Positions 56,102 through 64,000 are shown, counted from the stretch's first letter. The stretch: DNA of 64,000 nucleotides from Acetivibrio saccincola (GCF_002844395.1 NZ_CP025197.1:1178001-1242000), one strand, 5' to 3'. Notes: a model not told the origin generated them from the sequence alone. A program made the numbers and translations.

Positions 56102-56302
56102 ATGCTTAAATTGATTAAAAGGTTTTTAAAAGAAGAGGACGGGTTAGGTACAGTTGAAATAGTCATAATTGTTGCGGTTTTAGTGGCTGTTGCATTGATT
56201 TTCAGAAGAGCTATATTTGATTTTGTAAGTAATATTATTAAAAAAATTTTTAATAATGATCTTGACGGTAAAATTTTAGAAGGTATAACTCCAACTCCGT
56301 AA
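56102..56302 (+). CDS. flp: Flp-type pilin
   Basis: This is the major pilus subunit candidate, with 66 residues. It has a short charged leader (MLKLIKRFLKEEDG), then the pilin motif GLGTVEIV with Glu five residues after the likely cleavage Gly, a 20-residue hydrophobic helix and a basic tail. It has an exceptionally strong ribosome site (AAGGAGGTGAT, six bases before ATG 56102), fitting high expression. It would be cut by the TadV-type peptidase at the end of the window. Confidence 0.85.
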   Translation: MLKLIKRFLKEEDGLGTVEIVIIVAVLVAVALIFRRAIFDFVSNIIKKIFNNDLDGKILEGITPTP

Positions 56303-56410
56303 AAACAGGAGGTAATCAGTTTTAAGAGATATTGGATTTATATTAGGGCAGAGGATATTTTGCCCTAATATATTGATTTTAATTTTTTTATGATAAAAGA
56401 GGTTTTAAAT

Positions 56411-57109
56411 ATGGGCTTTGGCAAGGTGTGGGAAAAAAAACTAAAAGACAATAAAGGAAGCATCACTGTTGAGGCAACGATAATTGTGCCTGTCGTTATC
56501 TTTACTCTCATAGCCCTTATACTTATCGGAGAATTTTTGTATCAGCAGTCATATATACAGTCTGTTGCTGACAGGACTGCATGCCGTGGTGCCGAAGTAT
56601 GGAATAATCCTTCAAAGGATATGATTATGGGATATATATCAAAGGATAAAATGAAAGATGTATGTCTTTATTGGAGGATACCCTTTTTGGAATCATCTAA
56701 GGCGAGAAATACAAAGCAGTCTAAAATAGAAGAGTATACAAAGTATCTAATGTCCCGTGTATCTATTTTGGATAAACCTGAAACATTAAATGTAACTGCA
56801 AAAATGGAAACAGATTACATAGTATATAAAAAAATAAGGGTAACCGTGGAAGCAGAGTATAAAAACCCTTTTGCTTCTGTTTTAAGGGTTTTTGGATTAA
56901 AAGACACAATAACAATCAGGGTACATTCAGAGGCAGTTGTAAATGAACCTGTGGAATTTATAAGGACTACGGATTTTGCACTGGATGTGGTAAAGGAAAT
57001 AGACAACGGGGTTTTTAAAGGCAAGGGAAGTGAAGTTGTTACTGATGTAAGAAAGGGTATTGGAAATATATTTGAAAAAATCCAGGATGTTGCCAGCGGG
57101 GCTGATTAA
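56411..57109 (+). CDS. TadE-like minor pseudopilin, first
   Basis: This 232-residue protein starts at ATG 56411, with AGAGG upstream. The N-terminal leader KLKDNKGSITVEATIIVPVVIFTL, followed by a membrane helix, is the TadE/TadF prepilin form with Glu near position +5. The remaining 190 residues are an extracellular domain. It is a minor component of the Tad pilus or an anchor for it. The gene ends one base before the next TadE-like gene. Confidence 0.82.
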   Translation: MGFGKVWEKKLKDNKGSITVEATIIVPVVIFTLIALILIGEFLYQQSYIQSVADRTACRGAEVWNNPSKDMIMGYISKDKMKDVCLYWRIPFLESSKARNTKQSKIEEYTKYLMSRVSILDKPETLNVTAKMETDYIVYKKIRVTVEAEYKNPFASVLRVFGLKDTITIRVHSEAVVNEPVEFIRTTDFALDVVKEIDNGVFKGKGSEVVTDVRKGIGNIFEKIQDVASGAD

Positions 57110-57110
57110 A

Positions 57111-58367
57111 ATGTTTCATATAAAGTGCATTAAAGAGAATAGAGGTGCATTGACTGTAGAAGCTGCCATTTCGCTTCCACTGTTTATTTGCGTATTTTTG
57201 AGCATAGCTTTCTTTATGAGGGTTGCATATATTCATAACAATGTGCAATATGCAATAAACGGTGCTGCCAATGAACTTTCAACGTACAGCTACTTATATT
57301 CAGTATCCGGGCTTCAGGCTTTGAATGATGAAATTTCCGGAAAAGCCGGTGAGTACGGGGAAAGTGCATCGGAACATATGACAGGAATTTTGGAGGCTTT
57401 TGATGCTTTAGGCAGCAATTTTCAGGGCAAAAACCGTGAAAATATGGATATTGACAACTTAAAAAATTTATTTGAAGACGGCGGCAGAGTTGTGGAAAAC
57501 GTTACAAGTGTTTTTAATGAGGTTAAAGATAATCCTCAAAAAGAATTTGTAAGCATTGCCGCCTTGTTTGCCGGAGCAGGATATGAAAAGATTAAAAGTG
57601 AGTTGTCAGCTCCAATGGTACGCTTCTTTATGAGAAAATATATAAATGAAAACATTTTTAACAGTAAAGGCGGTCCGGGTGTTTATATTGCTGTAAATGA
57701 AGGGGAAAGCCCTTATCAGGCATTTAAATTTAACAACCGCATTTTTGCGGACGGTAAAACAATTGATATAGTAGTGAGTTATAGAATTAAAACAGCTCTT
57801 CCTATAAATATAATACCTGAAATACATATGAAACAAAGGGCAATAGTCAGGGGGTGGATGAGTGGGGACGGTGAAGTAACTTCAGTTTCAGAATGGTCAA
57901 AAGAAGATGAAGATGATGCTGAAGACGGGGGTGGTGGAGAAGAGGAAGAAGATGAGGAAGGAGAAGAAAATGAAGATGATGAGGAAGAGGAAGAAGAGGA
58001 AGGCTCCATATGGGATTTGGGAAATTTCGAGTACGGAAGTTATATCAGTAAAAAAGAATTGGAAAAATATCAATCTGAAAATCCTGAAAATGCATATAAA
58101 GTAAGAAGTATTAACCTATATGCAAAAACTTATCAAGACTTAAGAAAAGCAAAAAGTTCAATACGGGGTACCATTAATGACTTCCATCTAAAGACAAAGG
58201 ATAACGGTGGTATAAATTCAAGAATTCTTATTGTGGTAGTTCCGGAGGGTTCTCTTACGGAAGAGGCAAAGAAGATGTTTAGTGAGCTAAAAGAGGAAGC
58301 AGCAAAAAAAGAGCCTCCTGTCACCATCATTGAAAAAGAAGGTTATGGAAAGCCAACGGGTCATTAA
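57111..58367 (+). CDS. TadE-like minor pseudopilin, second, with an acidic tract
   Basis: This protein has 418 residues from ATG 57111; the ribosome site GCGGGG is modest, and coupling to the preceding gene is likely. The N-terminus has the prepilin motif ENRGALTVEAAISLPLFICV and one membrane helix. A large extracellular region follows, interrupted by about 35 almost purely Asp/Glu/Gly residues (coded at about 57907-58005), then a further globular region to the C-terminus. The acidic tract could bind calcium or a basic partner. It is last in the operon. Confidence 0.8.
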   Translation: MFHIKCIKENRGALTVEAAISLPLFICVFLSIAFFMRVAYIHNNVQYAINGAANELSTYSYLYSVSGLQALNDEISGKAGEYGESASEHMTGILEAFDALGSNFQGKNRENMDIDNLKNLFEDGGRVVENVTSVFNEVKDNPQKEFVSIAALFAGAGYEKIKSELSAPMVRFFMRKYINENIFNSKGGPGVYIAVNEGESPYQAFKFNNRIFADGKTIDIVVSYRIKTALPINIIPEIHMKQRAIVRGWMSGDGEVTSVSEWSKEDEDDAEDGGGGEEEEDEEGEENEDDEEEEEEEGSIWDLGNFEYGSYISKKELEKYQSENPENAYKVRSINLYAKTYQDLRKAKSSIRGTINDFHLKTKDNGGINSRILIVVVPEGSLTEEAKKMFSELKEEAAKKEPPVTIIEKEGYGKPTGH

Positions 58368-58375
58368 AAACATAT

Positions 58376-58427
58376 GTACTATAAAAATAAGTACTATAAA
58401 TAAGTACTATAAATAAGTACTATAAAA
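58376..58427 (+). repeat. Four tandem copies of GTACTATAAATAA
   Basis: Copies run 58376-58390 (two extra A), 58391-58403, 58404-58416 and 58417-58427 (truncated). They lie between the converging Tad and PP2C genes, where a terminator would be expected but none is obvious. Confidence 0.7.
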
Positions 58428-58458
58428 GGGATGCTATTAAGAAGTCTTTGTGGTAATT

Positions 58459-59247
58459 TTAGCCATTATTATCTTTGTTTTGCGAAATAATAATAGCTGA
58501 TATGTTGTCATGAGCTTTTTTTGACTTGATTTTTTTTAGCATATTTGACAAGCATTCCTGTACATTGTTTTTATTTTTTGTGCATTTTAAAATATCTTTT
58601 AGAATTTCCTGTTCATCAAGATAGTTGTAAAAACCATCGCTGCACAGCAAAAAAACGTCGTTTTCCGTAACATAGCCCTTTGACTCATATAATTCAATAT
58701 TTCTTGTTCCTATACATCTTGTGAGTACATTTCTTTTAGGGTGGTTCAAAGCTTCCTTGTAAGTTATATTTCCTTCCTTTAGTTGTTCAGCTACCCAGGA
58801 ATGGTCTTCTGTAAGTTTTATGGTTTTTTTGTTTATAATGTATATTCTGCTGTCTCCAATATGCTTTAAAATATATGACCTGTCATATAAAAAGAGCATA
58901 GAGAGGGTGGAGCCCAAATTTTTATTTATTGAAACCCCATAATTTATCACAGTTTGATTGATTATTTGTATTATTTTTTTTAATTGTTCATCAACTAAAT
59001 CTAAACTGAAATTACTGGAGTAAAGTAATACCGGTAAATCCTTTTCCCACCACTTTTTAAATGTAGATATAATAATACCGCTTGCAACTTCCCCGGCAGC
59101 AAGTCCGCCCATTCCGTCTGCTATTACAAAAAGGCCAAACTCGCCAAAATGTGTTTCGCCGATTTTCACCAGCAGATTATCTTGATTTATCTTTTTAACA
59201 TTTCCCGCATCGCATATTGCTCCTACATTAAAAGATATATTGCTCAT
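58459..59247 (-). CDS. PP2C-family serine/threonine phosphatase
   Basis: This 262-residue PPM phosphatase has the metal-binding motifs NQDN, IADGMGGLAAGEVAS, GDSRIYI, LLCSDGFYNYL and HDNISAI in order. It has no membrane span. It follows the FHA gene by 41 bases in the same direction. Together they form a phospho-threonine reader and eraser beside the Tad operon, although no serine/threonine kinase is seen in the window. An AAGGAGG ribosome site precedes the ATG. Confidence 0.92.
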   Translation of the reverse strand: MSNISFNVGAICDAGNVKKINQDNLLVKIGETHFGEFGLFVIADGMGGLAAGEVASGIIISTFKKWWEKDLPVLLYSSNFSLDLVDEQLKKIIQIINQTVINYGVSINKNLGSTLSMLFLYDRSYILKHIGDSRIYIINKKTIKLTEDHSWVAEQLKEGNITYKEALNHPKRNVLTRCIGTRNIELYESKGYVTENDVFLLCSDGFYNYLDEQEILKDILKCTKNKNNVQECLSNMLKKIKSKKAHDNISAIIISQNKDNNG

Positions 59248-59288
59248 AAGTCCTCCTTAACAGGGAAAAACCCAGATAAACTTAAAAA

Positions 59289-60929
59289 TTATTTTTTAGG
59301 GATTTTGAATATATATTCACTATTTGCAAATACAATTACATCATTGTCTTTTATTTCATACTCCGTATTGCTGTTTAATCTTTCATTATTAAGATATGTA
59401 CCGTTTTTTGAATTAAGATCCTTTAAAAAATATTTTCCGTCCCTTGTTATTATTTCTGCATGTACCTTCCCAATTGCTTTGTTTTCAGTTACATAGTCAA
59501 CCTGGCCTTTTAACCTGCCAATTAAAAATTCAGGTTTGGTTATTTTAATTTCTTCTATTACACCGTCCCTGTTTGATTGCAGGTAAGGCGGGGAAATTTC
59601 GTAAGGGGTAAGCAATGTGGTTTCATCTGTATTATCTATTGAACTATCTTCAGGAGATAATAGTGTTGTATCATCAGAATAAATGGAGTTGGCAGCAAAT
59701 GTATTAAATTGGATGTTTTCCATTGGACTGTTTTTACTTTGTGACATGGAGATTATTTCTTTTTTGTTTGTATTTACTTTTGACTTTGGAATATTGGAAG
59801 GTTTTGAAAAAAAAGCTTTTGGGGAAGCTGCTTTTACAGGCGGAGGCTTTACAGCAGGTGTTTTTTTAGTTTTGGTGTCTTGGACGATATTTTTTTCGTT
59901 TAAAATATTTTTCCATATAAGAAAGCTTAAAGCCCCTCCTAAAATGGCAATGGCAACTATATTTGTTACCATATCATTTCCTAATGAATCTAATGCACCG
60001 GAGACCAGCAAAAGGACAGCTCCTATTATAATTATAAGCTGCAATATAACACCTAATGTAATAGCACCGGATTTATATTTCGCTTTTATCCGGCTGTTAT
60101 CAAGGATGTTGGTTGAAACTTTATTTTTTTGCTTTTCTGATTTTGGAATTTTAGGTATCGGATGGGGGTTGAAATCATCTTTTTTAGGTGGTATATTAAC
60201 CGATATTTTAGTTTTACTTAAGTATGATGAAAGAGAATTATCCTTTTGAGGTTTGGAAGGTTCTGTGCCTGAATCTTTAAATTCTTCGGAAGATTGGTCG
60301 GAAGACTTATTAAATGAGATGCTGTCAGCTTTCTTTGGAATTTCATTTTGGCTTAGTTCATTTAAAAATTTTTGAAATTCTAGTATATTAAAAGTATCCA
60401 GCTTAAGCAGGTTTATAACCCGCTTAATGAAATTGTCGTTGCCGGACTCGTCTATATTTGCACTGTTAATTATGAAGTTTTTAGTAAATTCTTTAAGTAA
60501 GGAATTAATGTTTAGCCCTTCCTGTACATCAAATGGAAGGTAAACAAGGGAAACTTCTAGATTGTTTGGATTTATGTATATGTAATCTTCCATTAGTAAA
60601 AATGAATTTTCTGAAAATAAATAATTTTTAGAATCTAAAATTGTTTTTGTGATACCTGAAAAAATTGCAACAAAATTGTTTTTATTTATTTTGTTACGTT
60701 TAAGGTACTGGGATAAAGACAGTTTAGAAGTTATGTTATAATACAAAGTATGTTTTTCATCTTTTTGCCTTATTTCTATGGGCAAAATATGTTTATTTGG
60801 ATTGTTTGCTAAAATACCTATTTGGTATTCGTGTATTTTTTCAGATGCATCCATGATTATTACAAGAAAATTGCCGGAAACATTGCTTTCATAGTTAAAT
60901 TCAAGATTCTTGCCGTAGAAATTAATCAT
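59289..60929 (-). CDS. FHA-domain membrane protein with DUF6382-like N-terminus
   Basis: The protein has 546 residues. The N-terminal domain (about 1-195) resembles DUF6382, a clostridial domain found with FHA. A Ser/Lys/Pro linker, two membrane helices (about 285-340), a second linker and a C-terminal FHA domain (about 455-546) follow, with LIGRLKGQ, KVHAEI and DLNSKNGTYLNNE. In FHA domains the loop before His usually has Ser (SRxH), contacting phosphate; here it is GKVH, so phosphothreonine binding may be weak or lost. A GGAGGAG ribosome site precedes the ATG. Confidence 0.85.
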   Translation of the reverse strand: MINFYGKNLEFNYESNVSGNFLVIIMDASEKIHEYQIGILANNPNKHILPIEIRQKDEKHTLYYNITSKLSLSQYLKRNKINKNNFVAIFSGITKTILDSKNYLFSENSFLLMEDYIYINPNNLEVSLVYLPFDVQEGLNINSLLKEFTKNFIINSANIDESGNDNFIKRVINLLKLDTFNILEFQKFLNELSQNEIPKKADSISFNKSSDQSSEEFKDSGTEPSKPQKDNSLSSYLSKTKISVNIPPKKDDFNPHPIPKIPKSEKQKNKVSTNILDNSRIKAKYKSGAITLGVILQLIIIIGAVLLLVSGALDSLGNDMVTNIVAIAILGGALSFLIWKNILNEKNIVQDTKTKKTPAVKPPPVKAASPKAFFSKPSNIPKSKVNTNKKEIISMSQSKNSPMENIQFNTFAANSIYSDDTTLLSPEDSSIDNTDETTLLTPYEISPPYLQSNRDGVIEEIKITKPEFLIGRLKGQVDYVTENKAIGKVHAEIITRDGKYFLKDLNSKNGTYLNNERLNSNTEYEIKDNDVIVFANSEYIFKIPKK

Positions 60930-61005
60930 AGAAGGGCTCCTCCTTTTTTAGGTGAACAATTTTGATTTGAAATATATAGAACAAGAAGTAATACTCTTAT
61001 ATACT

Positions 61006-61035
61006 ATTTTATCAAGAAAACAGGTGTATTGACAA
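61006..61035 (-). promoter_or_regulatory. Likely promoter of the FHA-PP2C pair
   Basis: On the minus strand TTGTCA (61035-61030) and TAAAAT (61011-61006) are 18 bases apart. The -35 box lies only eight bases from the target duplication of insertion-sequence copy 2. Confidence 0.55.
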
Positions 61036-61335
61036 CTATATTTTTAAAATAGGATAGCGTCAATTTATTGTAGGAAAAAGAAAAGTAGATGGCATCCCAT
61101 TTTTTATTTGTGCAACTATTTCAAATAACGGTCTCTTAGTAACGAAAGTGTTTTACATCATTTTGAGCCTTATTTTCTTTTATAATTCCTCTAACTTATT
61201 GTCTATTATACCATATAACTCTTTCTTTCTATAAAGAATTCATTTTACTCAATACTTGTGACAAATTAGTACGTTTTGTTATCTATGTTCCTTCACATTT
61301 TAACGCTACTTTTAAAAGAAAAAAGTATTTCTATT

Positions 61336-61419
61336 GTACCATTTTCCATTTTGTCAAGGCTAAAACAAGCGGGCAAAGCCCGGCCTTGACAAGTAGTAGG
61401 GCTCCGCGGGTCATGGTAC
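61336..61419. ncRNA. Nested hairpin in the non-coding tail of insertion-sequence copy 2
   Basis: The same nested stems as in copy 1 are present (GTACCAT/ATGGTAC, TTGTCAAGGC/GCCTTGACAA, CGGGC/GCCCG). The differences between copies near here (GACTTCG against GCTCCG, about 61400) fall outside the paired arms. Keeping the stems in both copies fits a selected structure, but the copies are too similar for this to be strong evidence. Confidence 0.4.
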
Positions 61420-61536
61420 TAAAGTTTTGCTTTTTTCTTTTCTTTTTCTTTGTCTTTTTTTAGATATGTATAATTCCTATTGGATAGGCTTACTTGTAAA
61501 CTTTCCCGTAATTTTTGCTTTATTATTACCTCATCC

Positions 61537-62988
61537 CTATCCGCATATACCTATAATACGCCTTAATTCTTTATATAAACCAGTTTTACACCCCTTATGA
61601 ATAACAGTTAAATTACTATTCCATACACTCTCATACCTGTTTGATGACTTCTTTAATTCCTTAATTAATTTTTCCTGAATTTCTTGCCTACTAGATGCTA
61701 ACTTTTTTTGTTTTTGTGCCATAACTATGTCATATACCTTACCGCCATTCTTCTTGTATATTATCAGCTTTGACATCTTTTCTACACCTTTTCTCGACCA
61801 GCCTTTAGGTCTTGAACTTAAACGGGATGAAAATACATGACTCACATGACCTTCAGCACTACAACCCACTATTCCTCTGTTTGACCTTATTTCTATACCA
61901 TCCCAATTATTTAAAATATATCGCTTTGCATTTTTTATAGCCTTTATTTTACTTTCATTATCGCCTGTCTTTTCGATTATCTTTTTAAAAACCTTTGTTA
62001 GCTTTTTTTTATCAGATAAATTCAATGCGTCCTGTAAATCTTGGCTTATTGCTTCATCATTTAAATGTGTGGTTGCAACTCTTACGTATTTTTGAAGATG
62101 GTATCTATCAAGTACAAATTTACTTTTTGAAAGCCAGTTAACTCCTTGCCTTATCCATGACGCCCCATCTCCTGATATATACACCGTCTCTAAAAAATCA
62201 ACGTCATATTGTTTATATATGTATTCCGATACTTCAAGCCACAAATTTTCTGAATTATTATACACACCCCCAAAATATCGAACATTCTTTAATACTTTTC
62301 TCTTCTTATTACTTTTTTCAAAGTCAATTCCCTCATGCACATATACAAGTTTTGGCATAATTGTATTTCTCTTACCCTTCTCATTCTGTCTTAATGTGCT
62401 TTTTTGTTGTAATGCTACATGATCCTCGTCTGCCTCAACATACAATATTTTTACTTTTCTCTTTTTATCTACTTTTATTTCAGGCTCAACTATTTCAATA
62501 TTATGTATTTTATTCATCACAGCTTGTTTGCTGATTTCATCAATATATGTCGCCTTTTCTCCTGCCTTTCTGTAGCTGCTGTCAGCTGCTTCTTCTATTG
62601 CATTAATTACAACATCGGCACTTACTCTGTCATGTGGTTCTACACCTACAATCCTGTCGACCAGGTGTTGTCTATTACCATTTTCCTTATGCTTAAAATA
62701 TGTCCTGTTATAACTTAGTGTTCCAAATGTCGTTAAAATAGCTGTTTTATCTTTTCTTATAATTTCCCAATACTGTTTCCTTATTTCACAGTTACGGAAA
62801 TATTCATCCATATCTTCAAGCACTTCTTTAAGTATATCGCGTCCAAGTTTAAATAAATCTTCTTTTAGACCAAGAACAAGATCAGCTAAGTCTTTTCCTT
62901 CTTCAATAAAATTTTTTATCTTTTTTTCAATTCTTTTTACCCCAAATTCATTAAAATGTTGTATACTATTATACATAGAAGATGTCAT
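61537..62988 (-). CDS. ISLre2/UPF0236-family transposase, copy 2
   Basis: This 483-residue intact transposase is the twin of the one in copy 1, with the same start context and the same GDGASWIRQGVN, DRYHLQKY and HVSHVFSSRLSSRPKGWS blocks. The ten substitutions between the copies are spread along the protein (for example Asp/Glu in AIDEAADSS and Gly/Val in NLTGIH). Neither copy has a frameshift. Confidence 0.92.
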   Translation of the reverse strand: MTSSMYNSIQHFNEFGVKRIEKKIKNFIEEGKDLADLVLGLKEDLFKLGRDILKEVLEDMDEYFRNCEIRKQYWEIIRKDKTAILTTFGTLSYNRTYFKHKENGNRQHLVDRIVGVEPHDRVSADVVINAIEEAADSSYRKAGEKATYIDEISKQAVMNKIHNIEIVEPEIKVDKKRKVKILYVEADEDHVALQQKSTLRQNEKGKRNTIMPKLVYVHEGIDFEKSNKKRKVLKNVRYFGGVYNNSENLWLEVSEYIYKQYDVDFLETVYISGDGASWIRQGVNWLSKSKFVLDRYHLQKYVRVATTHLNDEAISQDLQDALNLSDKKKLTKVFKKIIEKTGDNESKIKAIKNAKRYILNNWDGIEIRSNRGIVGCSAEGHVSHVFSSRLSSRPKGWSRKGVEKMSKLIIYKKNGGKVYDIVMAQKQKKLASSRQEIQEKLIKELKKSSNRYESVWNSNLTVIHKGCKTGLYKELRRIIGICG

Positions 62989-63180
62989 CCTTTCTATTTA
63001 TTATTTTTGGTTAATTAATATCTTAACAGGATGTCATCTTCTTTTCAATTATATATGGTATTTTATGTCTCATTCCCTACAATAACTTTACGCTAACTTA
63101 AAATAGTGTAATATTGTATCATTTTTCGTTGATAAATAAAAGAAAAATTTATGTAAAAATCCATTGCTAAATGATATAAT

Positions 63181-63285
63181 AGTATTAAAATAGAGAATTT
63201 GGATGCACCTACATTAGAAACTATTATAGATGAAATATTAGAGTATGAAAGTATAGAAGATATTAACAAATATCTAAAAGGATGA
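63181..63285 (+). pseudogene. C-terminal remnant, possibly of an Rpn-type nuclease (DUF4351-like tail)
   Basis: An open stretch of about 34 codons ends with TGA 63283-63285. It contains LDAPTLETIIDEILEYESIE and DINKYLK, the Leu-rich pattern of the DUF4351 tail found on Rpn/PD-(D/E)XK recombination-promoting nucleases. No start, ribosome site or nuclease domain is present, and it begins 84 bases from the insertion sequence. It is probably the leftover end of a deleted gene. The family link is a by-eye guess. Confidence 0.35.
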
Positions 63286-63321
63286 GTTCTTGCAAAAGGA
63301 ATAATTGCAAAATGTGGTCAT

Positions 63322-63366
63322 AAAAGACTCTAAACCAAAAGTTAGGATGGTTTAGGAGTCTTTTTA
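63322..63366 (+). terminator. Strong terminator before the prepilin peptidase gene
   Basis: Bases 63322-63337 pair with 63348-63364 with one bulge, followed by TTTTTATTT. It presumably ended the gene whose remnant lies just upstream. The rest of 63367-63562 is AT-rich and must contain the promoter of the next gene; no box was chosen. Confidence 0.85.
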
Positions 63367-63562
63367 TTTGCAAACATGGAAAAGGTATACATTTTGACAA
63401 CTGCCATTTTTAAATAGTATAATTTATATATTATATATATATAGAATAGCTTTTTGTTTTGACATAATGCCTTTCAGCTCTTGTTTTAAGCAGTATTTTA
63501 TTTATCTTTAATCTACTCAGGTTTATCATAATAAAATAAATTGTAAGGGTGGCTAATATCTT

Positions 63563-64000
63563 ATGGCGATTAAACTAACAGTACTCTTTATAACTTTAAT
63601 TCTGTCGGTGTATTTTGACTATAAGTACTTAAAAATAAAAAATTTTATAGTGTATCCGGCTATGTTGGCAGGATTTTTGATAAATTTAATCATGTCAGGA
63701 ACAGGAGGTCTGAAAGATTCTTTTTTGGGAATAATTGTACCCTTTATAACATTATTTTTATTTTATGCTTTAGGGTTTTTAGGAGCTGGTGATGTGAAGT
63801 TGTTTTCTGCAATTGCGGCTATAATGGGAATAAGATTTGTAATTTATTGTATGGCATATTCTTTTCTTTTTGGAGGATTTTTGGCGCTTTTAATAATGAT
63901 TAAAAGAAAGAACTTTTTTGAAAGATTTAAAAAACTGCTTTTATATTTAAGAGATTTGTTTATTTTTATGAAATTAGAAAAATATCAGGAATTTGACGGG
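63563..64000 (+). CDS. tadV: Prepilin peptidase, TadV/CpaA type (A24 family), partial
   Basis: The frame opens at ATG 63563 (GGGTGG upstream) and runs off the window after 146 codons. It is a small polytopic aspartic peptidase. The two family Asp residues are visible, one after the first membrane helix in VYFDYKYLKIKNFI and the other in FLGAGDVKLFSA (the GxGDxK motif). It should process Flp and the TadE-like proteins. Its position after insertion-sequence copy 2 suggests that the Tad locus extends beyond the window. Confidence 0.88.
   Translation, partial: MAIKLTVLFITLILSVYFDYKYLKIKNFIVYPAMLAGFLINLIMSGTGGLKDSFLGIIVPFITLFLFYALGFLGAGDVKLFSAIAAIMGIRFVIYCMAYSFLFGGFLALLIMIKRKNFFERFKKLLLYLRDLFIFMKLEKYQEFDG

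Larger units (their letters stand above)
61053..63097 (-). mobile_element. Insertion sequence of the ISLre2 type, copy 2 (2045 bp)
   Basis: It has the same termini as copy 1 (GATAGCGTC left, ending ACGCTAAC right). A 9-base repeat TTAAAATAG flanks it (61044-61052 and 63098-63106). It is in the same orientation as copy 1. It separates the FHA-PP2C pair from the prepilin peptidase gene and so splits what is probably one Tad region. Each copy has its own target duplication, so they inserted independently and do not need to be the ends of one composite transposon. Confidence 0.9.

Noticed and set aside
57779-58009. Ser-rich minus-strand open frame in the Tad operon
   Set aside because: It is the antisense of the acidic tract (Asp/Glu codons read as Ser/Pro codons) and has no ribosome site.
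45570-63097. Composite transposon formed by the two insertion sequences
   Set aside because: Each copy has its own target duplication (ATCATTAT; TTAAAATAG), so each inserted separately, and the enclosed genes look like chromosomal genes.
1-64000. CRISPR array, prophage or complete defence system
   Set aside because: No regularly spaced repeats with unique spacers, phage structural genes or known defence gene sets were seen. The only exact tandem arrays are short and lack spacers.

Overview
The window is a low-GC chromosome segment of a spore-forming, Gram-positive anaerobe of the class Clostridia. This rests on strong GGAGG-type ribosome sites, an mre-min cluster ending in the sporulation pair spoIVFA/spoIVFB, a glgC/glgD pair, MecA, a FabI-type enoyl reductase, ISLre2-type insertion sequences and a secreted family-2 cellulose-binding protein. 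A relative of the cellulolytic Acetivibrio / Ruminiclostridium group is plausible, but this is inference from gene content.

Layout. 0-8.1 kb: the end of uvrB, then uvrA (excision repair), asnA and asnS (asparagine synthesis and charging), and a FetA/FetB-type ABC pair. 8.2-11 kb (minus strand): a membrane-anchored CBM2 protein with an 18-residue Thr/Pro repeat linker and an odd leader, then two half-size chromate transporters. 11.2-15.5 kb: envelope-stress genes (PspC, LiaF-like, ECF sigma and anti-sigma, YtxH, DUF948). 15.5-25 kb: CheW, argJ with a duplicated leader, lon, a broken gene, a MASE3-SpoIIE phosphatase, an unrecognised gene, mecA and a second unrecognised gene. 25-35 kb: the cell-shape and division cluster maf-mreBCD-PBP2-minCDE, an MgsA-like gene with altered active-site residues, and spoIVFA-spoIVFB. 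35-40 kb: metF (minus) and ribD-ribE-ribBA-ribH. 40-45.4 kb: a PilZ protein, glgC-glgD, a lipid kinase, fabI and tRNA-Val(GAC).

45.5-63 kb is bounded by two near-identical ISLre2-family elements (about 2.07 and 2.05 kb, same orientation, each with its own target duplication). Between them lie DUF421/DUF4363 genes, a Ktr/Trk-type potassium system (two RCK subunits and one TrkH-type channel), a Tad pilus/secretion operon (TadZ, TadA, TadB, TadC, Flp, two TadE-like proteins), and a minus-strand FHA-PP2C pair. A TadV/CpaA-type prepilin peptidase begins after the second element and runs off the window, so the Tad locus probably continues and has been interrupted by the element.

The observations I rate highest are the MgsA-like protein with two substituted active-site positions, the riboflavin operon with a terminator-bearing leader but no visible FMN riboswitch, the nested hairpin in the long non-coding tail of both insertion sequences, the diverged duplicate of the argJ leader, the likely ATT start of maf, and the CBM2 gene with its dyad and overlapping upstream reading frame. 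No CRISPR array, prophage or complete defence system was seen.
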